From Alphaproteobacteria bacterium (lineage in GTDB: Bacteria > Pseudomonadota > Alphaproteobacteria > Rhizobiales > Xanthobacteraceae): DNA of 9,280 nucleotides. The notes beneath the pieces are model-generated. The model did no database searches, was not told the DNA's origin, and saw only the letters and a program-made list of their open reading frames with translations. The stretch lies in assembly GCA_005883115.1 (NCBI GenBank), contig VAZQ01000133.1:1-9280 (forward strand), read 5' to 3'. Positions 1 to 6,569 of this stretch are shown one piece after another (the stretch's first letter is position 1; every line of letters begins with the position of its first letter). Position numbers and translations under genes: made by a program.

Positions 1-545
1 TCGCCGTAGGCCGCGTGGAAACGAAAGAATCGCAGGATGCGCAGATAGTCCTCGGCAATGCGCCGTCCCGCATCGCCGATGAAGCGCACGCGCCGCGCCT
101 CGATGTCGGCCAGGCCGCCGACGTAGTCGTGAAGGGTTCCGTTGCGAGAGAGCGACAGCGCGTTCATGGTGAAATCGCGGCGCTCGGCGTCGCGTTTCCA
201 ATCGCGGCCAAAAGCCACTTTGGCACGACGACCGAAGGTCTCCACATCCTCGCGTAAGGTGGTGACTTCGAACGGATGTCCGGCGCCGACGACCGTCACA
301 GTGCCGTGCTCCATGCCGGTGGGCACCGCCTTAAAGCCTGCCGCCGCGGCGCGGCGGATCACCTCGCTCGGCGGCGCGGTGGTGGCGATATCAGTATCAC
401 CGTGCGGCTCGCCGAGAAGTGCATTGCGCACTGCGCCGCCGATAACGCGAGCCTCCTCGCCTTCGCTGTCGAGTGCGGCGAGGATGTCGCGCAGTGGCGC
501 CTCTCGCAGCCAAGCGGCATCCACCCGGCGGCTTGCTTGTGTCAC
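1..545 (-). CDS. cca: CCA tRNA nucleotidyltransferase, N-terminal part (cut by window edge)
   Basis: The enzyme adds or repairs the 3'-terminal CCA of tRNAs from CTP and ATP in the cytoplasm. About 181 N-terminal residues are present; the C-terminal part lies beyond the left edge. Visible class II nucleotidyltransferase signatures are VIGGAVRNALLG (about residues 34-45, the GGxVR motif that grips the nucleotide), the metal-binding DTD at 50-52, the RRDFTMNAL motif, and the downstream stretch ending in EDYLRILRFFRF, typical of the neck/RNA-binding region. The chosen start is GTG at 545-543. It overlaps the DUF6111 stop as GTGA, and the frame gives the family N-terminus directly, with GGGCGGGA just upstream as a weak ribosome site. 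It is the last visible gene of the leftward DUF1285-NUDIX-DUF6111-cca cluster and is probably translated by coupling to DUF6111. A poly(A) polymerase of the same superfamily is the only real alternative; the GGAVRN/DTD/RRDFTMNAL combination and the neighbourhood favour CCA addition. Confidence 0.95.
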   Translation of the reverse strand, partial: MTQASRRVDAAWLREAPLRDILAALDSEGEEARVIGGAVRNALLGEPHGDTDIATTAPPSEVIRRAAAAGFKAVPTGMEHGTVTVVGAGHPFEVTTLREDVETFGRRAKVAFGRDWKRDAERRDFTMNALSLSRNGTLHDYVGGLADIEARRVRFIGDAGRRIAEDYLRILRFFRFHAAYG

Positions 546-805
546 TTCGTCCCGCCCGGCACGAAGCGGCCGTCCTCCATATGGGCCGGAACATAGGTCG
601 AGCCCGGGGGCGAGCCGCCCCACTGCGCCAGTACGATGAAGCTGCCGATCATGAGCACGAGCGCTGCCATCACGAGCCAGGCGAGGCGCGGCAGGCTCCA
701 GGAGTCGGGATGCAGCACGCCCGCCTGCGTCGCCCACAAGAAAACGGCGTAGACGAGGAACGGCGCCAGAAACAACGCGATCTCGGTGAGCGCGGGGCGA
801 ATCAT
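542..805 (-). CDS. DUF6111 family small membrane protein
   Basis: An 87-residue protein of unknown function, recognised from memory as the DUF6111 family found in Hyphomicrobiales. It has two hydrophobic segments, about residues 8-25 and 41-61, separated by a short loop (HPDSWSLPR). The tail after the second segment is polar and conserved in family members as I recall them (PPGSTYVPAHMEDGRFVPG). It is therefore probably an inner-membrane hairpin protein. The start is ATG at 805; an upstream in-frame ATG is followed at once by a TGA, so it cannot be used. No strong Shine-Dalgarno is visible. The gene lies 48 bp after the NUDIX stop, and its own stop overlaps the cca start by 4 bases. Its steady place in front of cca suggests co-expression, but I see nothing that ties it to tRNA maturation. 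Confidence 0.88.
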   Translation of the reverse strand: MIRPALTEIALFLAPFLVYAVFLWATQAGVLHPDSWSLPRLAWLVMAALVLMIGSFIVLAQWGGSPPGSTYVPAHMEDGRFVPGGTK

Positions 806-853
806 CGTTCTGCTGTCCCGGACGAAAGCTCAAACCAGATCCATTCGGCCAAA

Positions 854-1513
854 TTAGTCCGCATAAATGCGCTCGTACAAATTCCGCAAGATGCCCGCGG
901 TGACGCCCCAGATGTAGCGCTCGCCGAACGGAATGGCGTAATACCTTCGCGTCATGCCCTTCCAATCGCGGCTGTGCAGCGCGTGGTTTTGTGCATCCAT
1001 GAGGAAAGCGAGCGGCACCTCGAACGCCTCGGCGACTTCCGCCGTCGACAACACCAGCTTGTAGTCGGGACCAACACGCGCGACCGTCGGCAGGATGCGA
1101 TAGCCGGAGAAGGTGAGATAGAGATCGAGATAGCCGATCGGCTCGATCAGTGGGCGGGCAAGCCCGATCTCCTCTGCCGCCTCGCGCAGTGCGGCATCGG
1201 CCGGCGTGCAGTCATGCGGATCGATTTTTCCGCCGGGAAACGCGATCTGCCCTGGATGGCTCGGAAGCTCGGTGCGCAGCGTGAGCAACACCGTGGGCTC
1301 GCTGCGATCAACCACTGGAACGAGCACCGCCGCCGGTCGCGTCGCCTTCACCCCAGCGCGCTCCCATACGGCGGGATCGAGATCAAGATCGCCACGCTGA
1401 GCCTGCGCTGCCAGATCGTTGAGCGCGGCCGGCACGTCCAGGGTGAGCCGCGCGCGCGCGCGATGAAAGAAATCCTCGCTCATTGCGCCGCTCGGCCGCG
1501 CCATGTCCGTCAT
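854..1513 (-). CDS. NUDIX hydrolase, CoA pyrophosphatase (NudL/NUDT7 type)
   Basis: Predicted cytoplasmic hydrolase of 219 residues that splits coenzyme A and its derivatives into 3',5'-ADP and a phosphopantetheine part, using Mg2+ or Mn2+. The CoA-pyrophosphatase signature is seen at residues 77-98 (LLTLRTELPSHPGQIAFPGG followed by KID). It runs into the NUDIX box at about 95-118, with catalytic REAAEEIGL at 110-118. The first Glu of the classical box is replaced by Asp101 and one extra residue precedes the RE pair. I recall the same variation in E. coli NudL and mammalian NUDT7, so it supports the CoA-specific subgroup. The start is ATG at 1513, overlapping the DUF1285 stop as ATGA. The frame stays open far upstream, but that part lies antiparallel inside DUF1285 coding sequence and looks nothing like the family. 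A later in-frame Met at residue 4 or 11 is possible. The length fits the family. Confidence 0.93.
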   Translation of the reverse strand: MTDMARPSGAMSEDFFHRARARLTLDVPAALNDLAAQAQRGDLDLDPAVWERAGVKATRPAAVLVPVVDRSEPTVLLTLRTELPSHPGQIAFPGGKIDPHDCTPADAALREAAEEIGLARPLIEPIGYLDLYLTFSGYRILPTVARVGPDYKLVLSTAEVAEAFEVPLAFLMDAQNHALHSRDWKGMTRRYYAIPFGERYIWGVTAGILRNLYERIYAD

Positions 1514-2103
1514 CGCAAATCCCGCAAGTTCGCAGCCGGCGCCATGGCGAAGAACTCTCCCCCAGAGGCAATGCCGAACACGCGCTCGCCTCCGATCATG
1601 CGCTCCTCGCCAAGGTCGACGAGATCGTAGAACAGCGCGCGCGTCACCTTGGCCCAGAGGTTGCGGCGGACATGGAGATAAGGCTTGAGCCCCCCTGTTT
1701 CCGGTTCGGGCTCGAAGCGCAACGTGTGATCGCGCCCGCACGCTACCCAGTCGTCCACATTGGTGCGAAAATGCAGCACCTGGCCTTGTGCAGTCTTTTC
1801 CGCTTTGAGCTCGACGGCGAGGAATGGCGCGTCTTCGACGACGATGCCGCATTTCTCCACCGGCGTGACCAGAAAATATTTGTCGTTCTCGCGCTTGAGG
1901 ACCGACGCGAAGAGCTTCACCAGCGCCGGACGGCCGATCGGGGTTTTGAGATAGAACCAGGTGCCGTCGGACGCGATGCGCATGTCGAGGTCGCCGCAAA
2001 ACGGCGGATTCCACAGGTGCACCGGCGGAGGCCCCTTGCGCGAGGCGTCGCGCGCCGTGCCTGCGATCGCATCGAATCCCGCCTGGTCCGTCTTCTGCGC
2101 CAT
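1510..2103 (-). CDS. DUF1285 domain protein
   Basis: A 197-residue conserved protein of unknown function. The DUF1285 hallmark is the N-terminal stretch PPVHLWNPPFCGDLDMRI (about residues 26-43), followed by a run of beta-rich sequence (DGTWFYLKTPIGRPALVKLF, then the FLVTPVEKCGIVVEDAPF segment). No signal peptide or membrane segment is seen, so it is probably cytoplasmic. The start is ATG at 2103; a Shine-Dalgarno is not obvious in the 120 bp before it. It is the first gene of the leftward cluster, and its stop overlaps the NUDIX start by 4 bases (ATGA), so the two proteins are probably made in step. The pairing of DUF1285 with a CoA pyrophosphatase and cca is common in Hyphomicrobiales from memory; whether it reflects a shared pathway is open. 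The alanine-rich, hydrophobic C-terminus (GEFFAMAPAANLRDLR) is short and not a transmembrane segment. Confidence 0.9.
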   Translation of the reverse strand: MAQKTDQAGFDAIAGTARDASRKGPPPVHLWNPPFCGDLDMRIASDGTWFYLKTPIGRPALVKLFASVLKRENDKYFLVTPVEKCGIVVEDAPFLAVELKAEKTAQGQVLHFRTNVDDWVACGRDHTLRFEPEPETGGLKPYLHVRRNLWAKVTRALFYDLVDLGEERMIGGERVFGIASGGEFFAMAPAANLRDLR

Positions 2104-2141
2104 GGTTGCGATCTGTGCCCGGAATAACGTCGGATCAAGTC

Positions 2142-2226
2142 TAACATGTCGTCACTGTTTGCGGATCGAGTGGACGGCTATCAATCCTCGCGCATTCAAC
2201 GACGCCCCGCCTGCGACGACATGTTA
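2142..2226. repeat. 12-bp perfect inverted repeat at the kup stop codon
   Basis: TAACATGTCGTC at 2142-2153 is the exact reverse complement of GACGACATGTTA at 2215-2226, with 61 bp between the arms. The right arm contains the kup stop codon (TAA on the minus strand, 2226-2224); the left arm lies about 40 bp in front of the DUF1285 start. In the minus-strand transcript the two arms could pair and enclose the spacer. No T-run follows the second arm, so it is not a classical Rho-independent terminator. A smaller overlapping hairpin exists at 2217-2233 (CGACAT/ATGTCG, 5-nt loop). The function is unknown: transcript 3'-end stabilisation, a terminator-like fold, or a scar of an insertion are all possible. 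Confidence 0.6.
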
Positions 2227-4142
2227 AATGTCGATGTGAAAGCCCACCTCGGAGAGGTCCTCGCGGGGAATCTTGAAGAAATCGGGGGCACGACTCGCGA
2301 TGCGAGCGAGGAAGGCAAAGATCGCAAACGGTATCGCCGCCATCGCCGAGCTCCTTGCACGGCGGACCACGATTTCATGTGCGATGTAATAATACACGTG
2401 ACCGAGATCGATCTCGAGGCCTAGCGCCTTGCAATTCCTGAGTGCTGCGGGAACGTCCGGCGTCTGCATGAAGCCGAGCCGCACCTGAATGCGATAGATC
2501 CCGTGGCCGAGGCGTTCGATTGAATGCCGCTCTGCCACGGGCACCCGCGGCCGCCGGTCGGCGAGGAAGGTCATCAGGATCAGCCTCTCGTGCATGACGC
2601 TATTGTGCTTGACGTGGTGCAGCAGCACCGGCGAGGCACCGTGCTCCACCTTGGTCAGCCACACCGCCACGCCCGGGACTCGCGCGACCACCATCTCGTC
2701 GATGTTCGCGACGAACTGCTCGAGCGGCATCGACATCTCCTGCAGGCGGTGGCGCACGAGCGAGGAGCCCTGCCGCCAGCAGAGCATCAATCCCACCATC
2801 GCGCCGCCGACGGTGATCGGAAACCAGCCGCCGTCGACGATCTTCAGAGAGTTGGAGGCGAGAAAGGTCGCGTCGACCGCGCCAAAGACCACGATGATGA
2901 AGATCGCGAGCGCGGGCGGCCAGCTCCAGCGCTCGATCGCCACGCGATAGAGCAGGATAGTCGTCACCAACATGGTTCCGGATACGGCGATGCCGTAGGC
3001 GCCGGCCAGATGCTGTGATGTCTTGAACAGCACGACGACGAGCAAGCTGCCGATCATCAGCAGCCAATTGGCAGTCGGCACATAGATCTGCCCGGCTTCC
3101 TCGGGCGATGTCGGCACGATCCGCATGCGCGGACAAAGCCCAAGCTGCATCGCCTGGCGAGTGAGGGAGAAGACGCCCGAGATGAGCGCCTGGGACGCAA
3201 TGATGGTCGCCAGCGCAGCCAGTCCCACCAGCGGCATCAACGCCCAACCCGGGGCCAGTTTGTAGAACGGGCTGTCGATTGCCGTAGGATCGGCAAGCAC
3301 GAGCGCGCCTTGACCGAAATAGTTGAGCAGCAGCGCCGGCAGCACCAGAGCGAACCAAGCGCGGCGGATGGCAGTCGGGCCGACATGGCCCATGTCGGCG
3401 TAGAGTGCTTCCGCGCCGGTGAGCGCAAGGAAAGCGCCGCCCATCACGGCGAAAGCGACGAGCGGATTGGCGAATATGAAACGCGCGGCCTCGCCCGGGC
3501 TCACCGCTTTGAGAATGGCGGGCGCTGCATAAATATTGACCGCGCCGAGTAGGCCGATAGCCAGGAACCAGCCGACCATGACCGGGCCGAACAGGCGCCC
3601 GATGTTTGCCGTCCCGCGTCGCTGCAGCATGAACAGCCCGACAAGGATCGCGAGCGTCAGGGGCAGGATGAGCGGCTCGAAGGCGGGGTGACCAGCTTGA
3701 GACCCTCCATCGCCGAAAGCACGGAAATCGCCGGCGTGATCACGCCGTCGCCGTAAAGCAGCGCCGCGCCCGTAATGCCAAGCAGGACAAGGATCGAAAC
3801 GCCGCGACCGTTCGCGATGCGCCCGGACGTTACCAACGACAGCAGCGCCAAAATTCCCCCTTCGCCGTCATTGTCGGCGCGCAGGACCAGGACGACGTAT
3901 TTGAGCGACACCATCATCATCAGCGCCCAGAAGATGAGCGAGACGATGCCGAGCACGTCGGAAGCGGTCGGCAGCGCGTGGCCGGTGGCCCCAAGCGTGA
4001 CGGACAGCGTGTAGAGCGGGCTCGTGCCGATATCGCCGAACACGATCCCGACCGCGGTGAGCGCGAGGAAAGCGGGGCTGGCCTTGTGCGGCTCGCTCCC
4101 ACGGGGAGCGGATCGTTGCGAGGCGCCACGCTTGGCGATCAC
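2224..4142 (-). pseudogene. kup: Kup-type potassium uptake protein, interrupted by a single-base frameshift
   Basis: Kup proteins are inner-membrane K+/H+ symporters, about 12 transmembrane segments plus a cytoplasmic C-terminal domain. The first frame (4142 to 3657) gives 161 residues with the family signatures GIVFGDIGTSPLYTL (32-46) and LYGDGVITPAISVLSAMEGL, then after VTP (151-153) goes out of phase and stops. The second frame resumes exactly with AFEPLILPLTLAILVGLF and runs on through MLQRRGTANIGRLFGPVM and the ALYADMGH motif to a normal C-terminus (DFFKIPREDLSEVGFHIDI). One missing base near 3684 (CCCCGCC on the minus strand where CCCCGGCC is expected) explains the shift. The repaired protein would have 639 residues, normal for Kup. 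The start is GTG at 4142, with AGGAG 8 bases upstream and an in-frame TGA just before. As written, the gene yields only the first few membrane segments and would be inactive. It may be a real recent mutation or a base-call error next to a G/C run. Confidence 0.92.
3379..3399. repeat. 21-bp palindrome inside kup
   Basis: Arms GCCGACATGG (3379-3388) and CCATGTCGGC (3390-3399) are exact reverse complements around a single central base. On the minus strand it encodes ADMGHVG, the conserved Kup ADMGH motif. The palindrome is therefore likely a by-product of protein constraint and codon choice, although such a strong stem could still affect the mRNA. Confidence 0.55.
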
Positions 4143-4150
4143 GGCTCCAT

Positions 4151-4156
4151 CTCCTC
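4151..4156 (-). promoter_or_regulatory. Ribosome binding site of kup
   Basis: GAGGAG on the minus strand ends 8 bases before the GTG at 4142. It supports that GTG as the start: an ATG inside the spacer is out of frame and terminates after three codons, and an in-frame TGA lies a few codons upstream. Confidence 0.7.
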
Positions 4157-4288
4157 ACCGATCCCAAAGGTCAGGGAGCCACGTCGCCTCACGATGAGTT
4201 GAGTACACCCGCGCTGTTGGTCTGCCATTGTCTGCCTGGAACTTGTGTGGTGACCGGCTGTTTCCTTAGGTCGTAGGAGTGAACTTAT

Positions 4289-4310
4289 CCCCTGCTCGGC
4301 AAAGCCGGGG
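4289..4310. other. Small imperfect hairpin in the kup/moxR gap
   Basis: CGGC (4297-4300), loop AAA, GCCG (4304-4307) forms a 4-bp stem that can be extended by CCC/GGG after a TGCT bulge. No T-run follows on either strand. It is weak and may be chance in GC-rich DNA. Confidence 0.25.
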
Positions 4311-4580
4311 TTGGACCGAAAAGCCTAAGAAGTTCAAGCGCTCACGAGCTTTATCGCGCCGCCGGGGTCCTGGGGCGATCGAGGCAGACCTGCGCCGAGG
4401 CGGGATCGCACCAGTGAAAAATAGCGTAGTCTCCTGCAGTTGTGAGGGATTCGAGGCGACAGCCGCTGCGCGCCTGCGTCGATGGGCGCATGGCCCGAAT
4501 GTTGCACGTTTTTTGATCAAGTCCGATGGGTCTGGCGACACGATCCGAGCCATAGCTGACCCGCGCAATGGATCGAAGAG

Positions 4581-4586
4581 AAGGAG
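4581..4586 (+). promoter_or_regulatory. Ribosome binding site of moxR
   Basis: AAGGAG lies 8 bases before the ATG at 4595. This decides the start against the in-frame ATG at 4568, which would place the Shine-Dalgarno inside the coding region and add nine residues (MDRREGADL) that do not look like part of the family. Confidence 0.8.
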
Positions 4587-4594
4587 CTGATCTC

Positions 4595-5602
4595 ATGGCC
4601 GCAGCCACCGATGGGCTGGAAAACCTCGAAGACATGATCGTGCGCCAAGCGGAAGCGACCGGCGCCCAGGTCGCTGCCGCGAAAGCAGCGATCGGCAATG
4701 TGATCTTCGGGCAGGACCCGGTGGTGGAGCAGGCGCTCATCACCGTGCTCTGTGGCGGCCACGCGCTGCTGATCGGTCTCCCCGGCCTCGCCAAGACCAA
4801 GCTGGTCGAGACCATGGGCATCGTGCTCGGGCTCGACGCCCGCCGCATCCAGTTCACGCCGGACCTGATGCCGTCCGACATCCTCGGCAGCGAAGTGCTG
4901 GACGAGAGCCCTGGCGGCAAGCGCAGCTTCCGCTTCATCCCCGGTCCGATCTTCGGCCAGTTGCTGATGGCGGACGAAATCAATCGGGCGAGCCCACGCA
5001 CGCAATCCGCACTGCTGCAGGCCATGCAGGAGCACCACGTCACGGTCGCCGGCAATCGTCACGACGTCCCGCGTCCGTTCCACGTGCTCGCGACGCAGAA
5101 CCCCATCGAGCAGGAGGGCACCTACCCGCTTCCGGAGGCGCAGCTCGATCGCTTCCTCATGCAGATCGACGTTTACTACCCGGACCACGAGGCCGAGCGC
5201 AAAATCGTGTTCGACACCACCGGCACCGAGGAGAGCAAGCCCAAGCCGACCATGACCGCCGACGAGCTAATGGCGGCGCAGCGTCTCGTACGGCGCCTAC
5301 CGGTCGGCGAATCGGTGGTGGACGCGATCCTCAACCTCGTGCGCTCGGCGCGCCCCGGTCCCGAGACCGGCGAGATCGGCAAGTTGATCTCCTGGGGTCC
5401 AAGCCCGCGCGCGAGCCAAGCGCTGATGCTGGTGGCGCGCGCCCGCGCGCTGATCGAGGGGCGACTCTCGCCGTCGATCGACGATGTCCTCGCCATGGCC
5501 GAGCCGATCCTCAAGCACCGCATGGCGCTCACCTTTGCCGCGCGGGCCGATGGCGAGAGCACGGAAGGCGTCATCGGCAAGCTCAAGGCCCGCATCGGAT
5601 AG
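4595..5602 (+). CDS. moxR: MoxR-family AAA+ ATPase
   Basis: A 335-residue cytoplasmic AAA+ ATPase of the MoxR family. These ATPases are thought to act as chaperones that remodel or activate partner proteins, often with VWA-domain proteins encoded next to them. Seen in order: helical N-terminus; Walker A GLPGLAKTK (61-69); the conserved FTPDLMPSDILGSEV (87-101); Walker B LLMADEINRASPRTQ (123-137); sensor 1 region FHVLATQNPIEQEGTYPLPE with downstream QLDRF; and the C-terminal lid with WGPSPRASQAL carrying the sensor-2 arginine. All key catalytic residues are present. The start is ATG at 4595, set by its AAGGAG. It is the first gene of a rightward operon, 4 bp ahead of DUF58. In Rhizobium leguminosarum the matching operon (RL3499-RL3502, from memory) is needed for normal cell shape and envelope integrity, so a role in envelope maintenance is a fair inference. 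Methanol dehydrogenase maturation, the original MoxR role, is not supported because no mox genes are in view. Confidence 0.95.
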   Translation: MAAATDGLENLEDMIVRQAEATGAQVAAAKAAIGNVIFGQDPVVEQALITVLCGGHALLIGLPGLAKTKLVETMGIVLGLDARRIQFTPDLMPSDILGSEVLDESPGGKRSFRFIPGPIFGQLLMADEINRASPRTQSALLQAMQEHHVTVAGNRHDVPRPFHVLATQNPIEQEGTYPLPEAQLDRFLMQIDVYYPDHEAERKIVFDTTGTEESKPKPTMTADELMAAQRLVRRLPVGESVVDAILNLVRSARPGPETGEIGKLISWGPSPRASQALMLVARARALIEGRLSPSIDDVLAMAEPILKHRMALTFAARADGESTEGVIGKLKARIG

Positions 5603-5606
5603 TCGG

Positions 5607-6569
5607 ATGGCACCGGTAAAGCAGCGGGCGGACAAGCACGAGATCAGAGCAACGCAGCGCGCGAGCGGGGAAGCCCGTTCGCTCGCGCAAACCATGCCGC
5701 GCCTAATCCTCGAGGCGCGCCGCATCGCCGCCACCGTCATCCACGGACTGCATGGCCGCAAGCGCGCGGGTCGCGGAGAAAATTTCTGGCAGTACCGCCG
5801 CTTCCTCTCGGGCGAGCCGGCGCGCCGCGTCGATTGGCGCCGCTCCGCCCGCGACGAGCACCTTTATGTGCGCGAGCAGGAATGGGAGGCGGCGCATACG
5901 GTCTGGCTGTGGCCGGATCGCTCCCCTTCCATGCAGTTTCGCTCGCAGCTTGCCGAAGACTCCAAGCTCGATCGATGTTTGGTCGTCGCCTTCGCGCTCG
6001 CCGAAATTCTCGTCGAGGCAGGCGAGCGCGTCGGCATACCCGGCCTGGTGCGGCCGACCGGCAGCCGTAATGTGTTGGACAAGATGGCGAATGCGATCGT
6101 TCACGACGTTACCGAACGGCCAAGCCTTCCGCCGCTGTTTTCGCCCTCCTCGCTCGCCGAGATCGTCGTGGTCTCCGATTTCTGGAGCCCGATCGCGCAA
6201 GTGCGCGCGACGCTAGCGCAGCTCTCGGCGACCGGCGCGCACGGGCACACAGTGCAGATCGTCGATCCTGCGGAAGAAACCTTCCCCTATTCCGGGCGCG
6301 TCGAGTTCATCGAGCCGGAAGGCGCTGGATCCATCACCGCCGGCCGCGCCGAAGCTTGGAAGAGCGATTACGAAACGCGCGTGGCACGTCATCGCGCGGA
6401 AATCCGCGCCGAGACCGACAAGCTCGGCTGGAGCTTCACCATCCATCGCACCGACCGGCCGGCGACCGAATTGTTGCTCGCGCTGCACGCGCGGCTGGGC
6501 GCGCCGCCTCCCGGCGCGGTAGTCAGCGGCCGCTTGCGCTTCGCGGGGCAAATCGGGAGGCGCGCATGA
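5607..6569 (+). CDS. DUF58 domain protein (VWA-like), MoxR partner
   Basis: A 320-residue protein with the DUF58 core at about 50-95: RAGRGENFWQYRRFLSGE, then RRVDWRRSARDEHLYVREQEWE. This is followed by a VWA-like fold. The beta strand WLWPDRSPSM places D104, S106 and S108 in a DxSxS metal-site pattern, and a later strand reads IVVVSDFW (186-193). No transmembrane segment is seen, although many DUF58 proteins carry an N-terminal membrane pair, so it is likely a soluble cytoplasmic partner of MoxR. The start is ATG at 5607, four bases after the moxR stop; the frame is open further upstream but that part overlaps moxR and is not family-like. There is no strong Shine-Dalgarno, so coupling to moxR translation is likely. 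Its stop overlaps the next start as ATGA, with GGGAGG at 6555-6560 serving the next gene. The exact activity is unknown; the family is thought to work with MoxR ATPases. Confidence 0.93.
   Translation: MAPVKQRADKHEIRATQRASGEARSLAQTMPRLILEARRIAATVIHGLHGRKRAGRGENFWQYRRFLSGEPARRVDWRRSARDEHLYVREQEWEAAHTVWLWPDRSPSMQFRSQLAEDSKLDRCLVVAFALAEILVEAGERVGIPGLVRPTGSRNVLDKMANAIVHDVTERPSLPPLFSPSSLAEIVVVSDFWSPIAQVRATLAQLSATGAHGHTVQIVDPAEETFPYSGRVEFIEPEGAGSITAGRAEAWKSDYETRVARHRAEIRAETDKLGWSFTIHRTDRPATELLLALHARLGAPPPGAVVSGRLRFAGQIGRRA

Larger units (their letters stand above)
4143..4594. promoter_or_regulatory. 452-bp divergent intergenic region between kup and moxR
   Basis: Both flanking genes read away from this gap, so the promoters for kup (leftwards) and for the moxR operon (rightwards) should lie here. 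I could not identify a convincing -35/-10 pair on either strand. Visible elements are a short hairpin-like segment at 4289-4310, an AT-richer patch GTGAAAAATAG around 4414-4424, and a T-run with the palindrome TTGATCAA at 4509-4519. Two overlapping open frames of about 100 codons (4266-4568 minus, 4279-4590 plus) cover it. They resemble nothing I know, are arginine- and serine-rich like random high-GC translation, and the plus one runs over the moxR ribosome site. I do not call them genes. Confidence 0.5.

Noticed and set aside
473..1630. Plus-strand open frame of 385 codons opposite cca, DUF6111 and NUDIX
   Set aside because: It crosses three well-supported minus-strand genes, and its translation shows no domain.
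1514..2014. Upstream extension of the NUDIX frame
   Set aside because: The extension lies inside DUF1285 in another frame and is Arg-rich noise. The ATGA overlap start at 1513 gives the family N-terminus.
2524..3358. Open frames on both strands inside kup (2524-3018 plus, 2600-3358 minus)
   Set aside because: They are shadows of the kup reading frame, with His/Arg/Asp-rich random-like translations.
3657..3684. Programmed ribosomal frameshift in kup
   Set aside because: Kup is not known to use recoding, and there is no slippery heptamer; a simple one-base deletion in CCCCGGCC explains the shift.
4266..4590. Two opposed open frames of about 100 codons in the kup/moxR gap
   Set aside because: No family resemblance and no convincing ribosome site seen; the plus frame overruns the moxR Shine-Dalgarno and start.
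4568..4594. Earlier ATG for moxR
   Set aside because: The AAGGAG at 4581-4586 lies correctly for ATG 4595, not for 4568.
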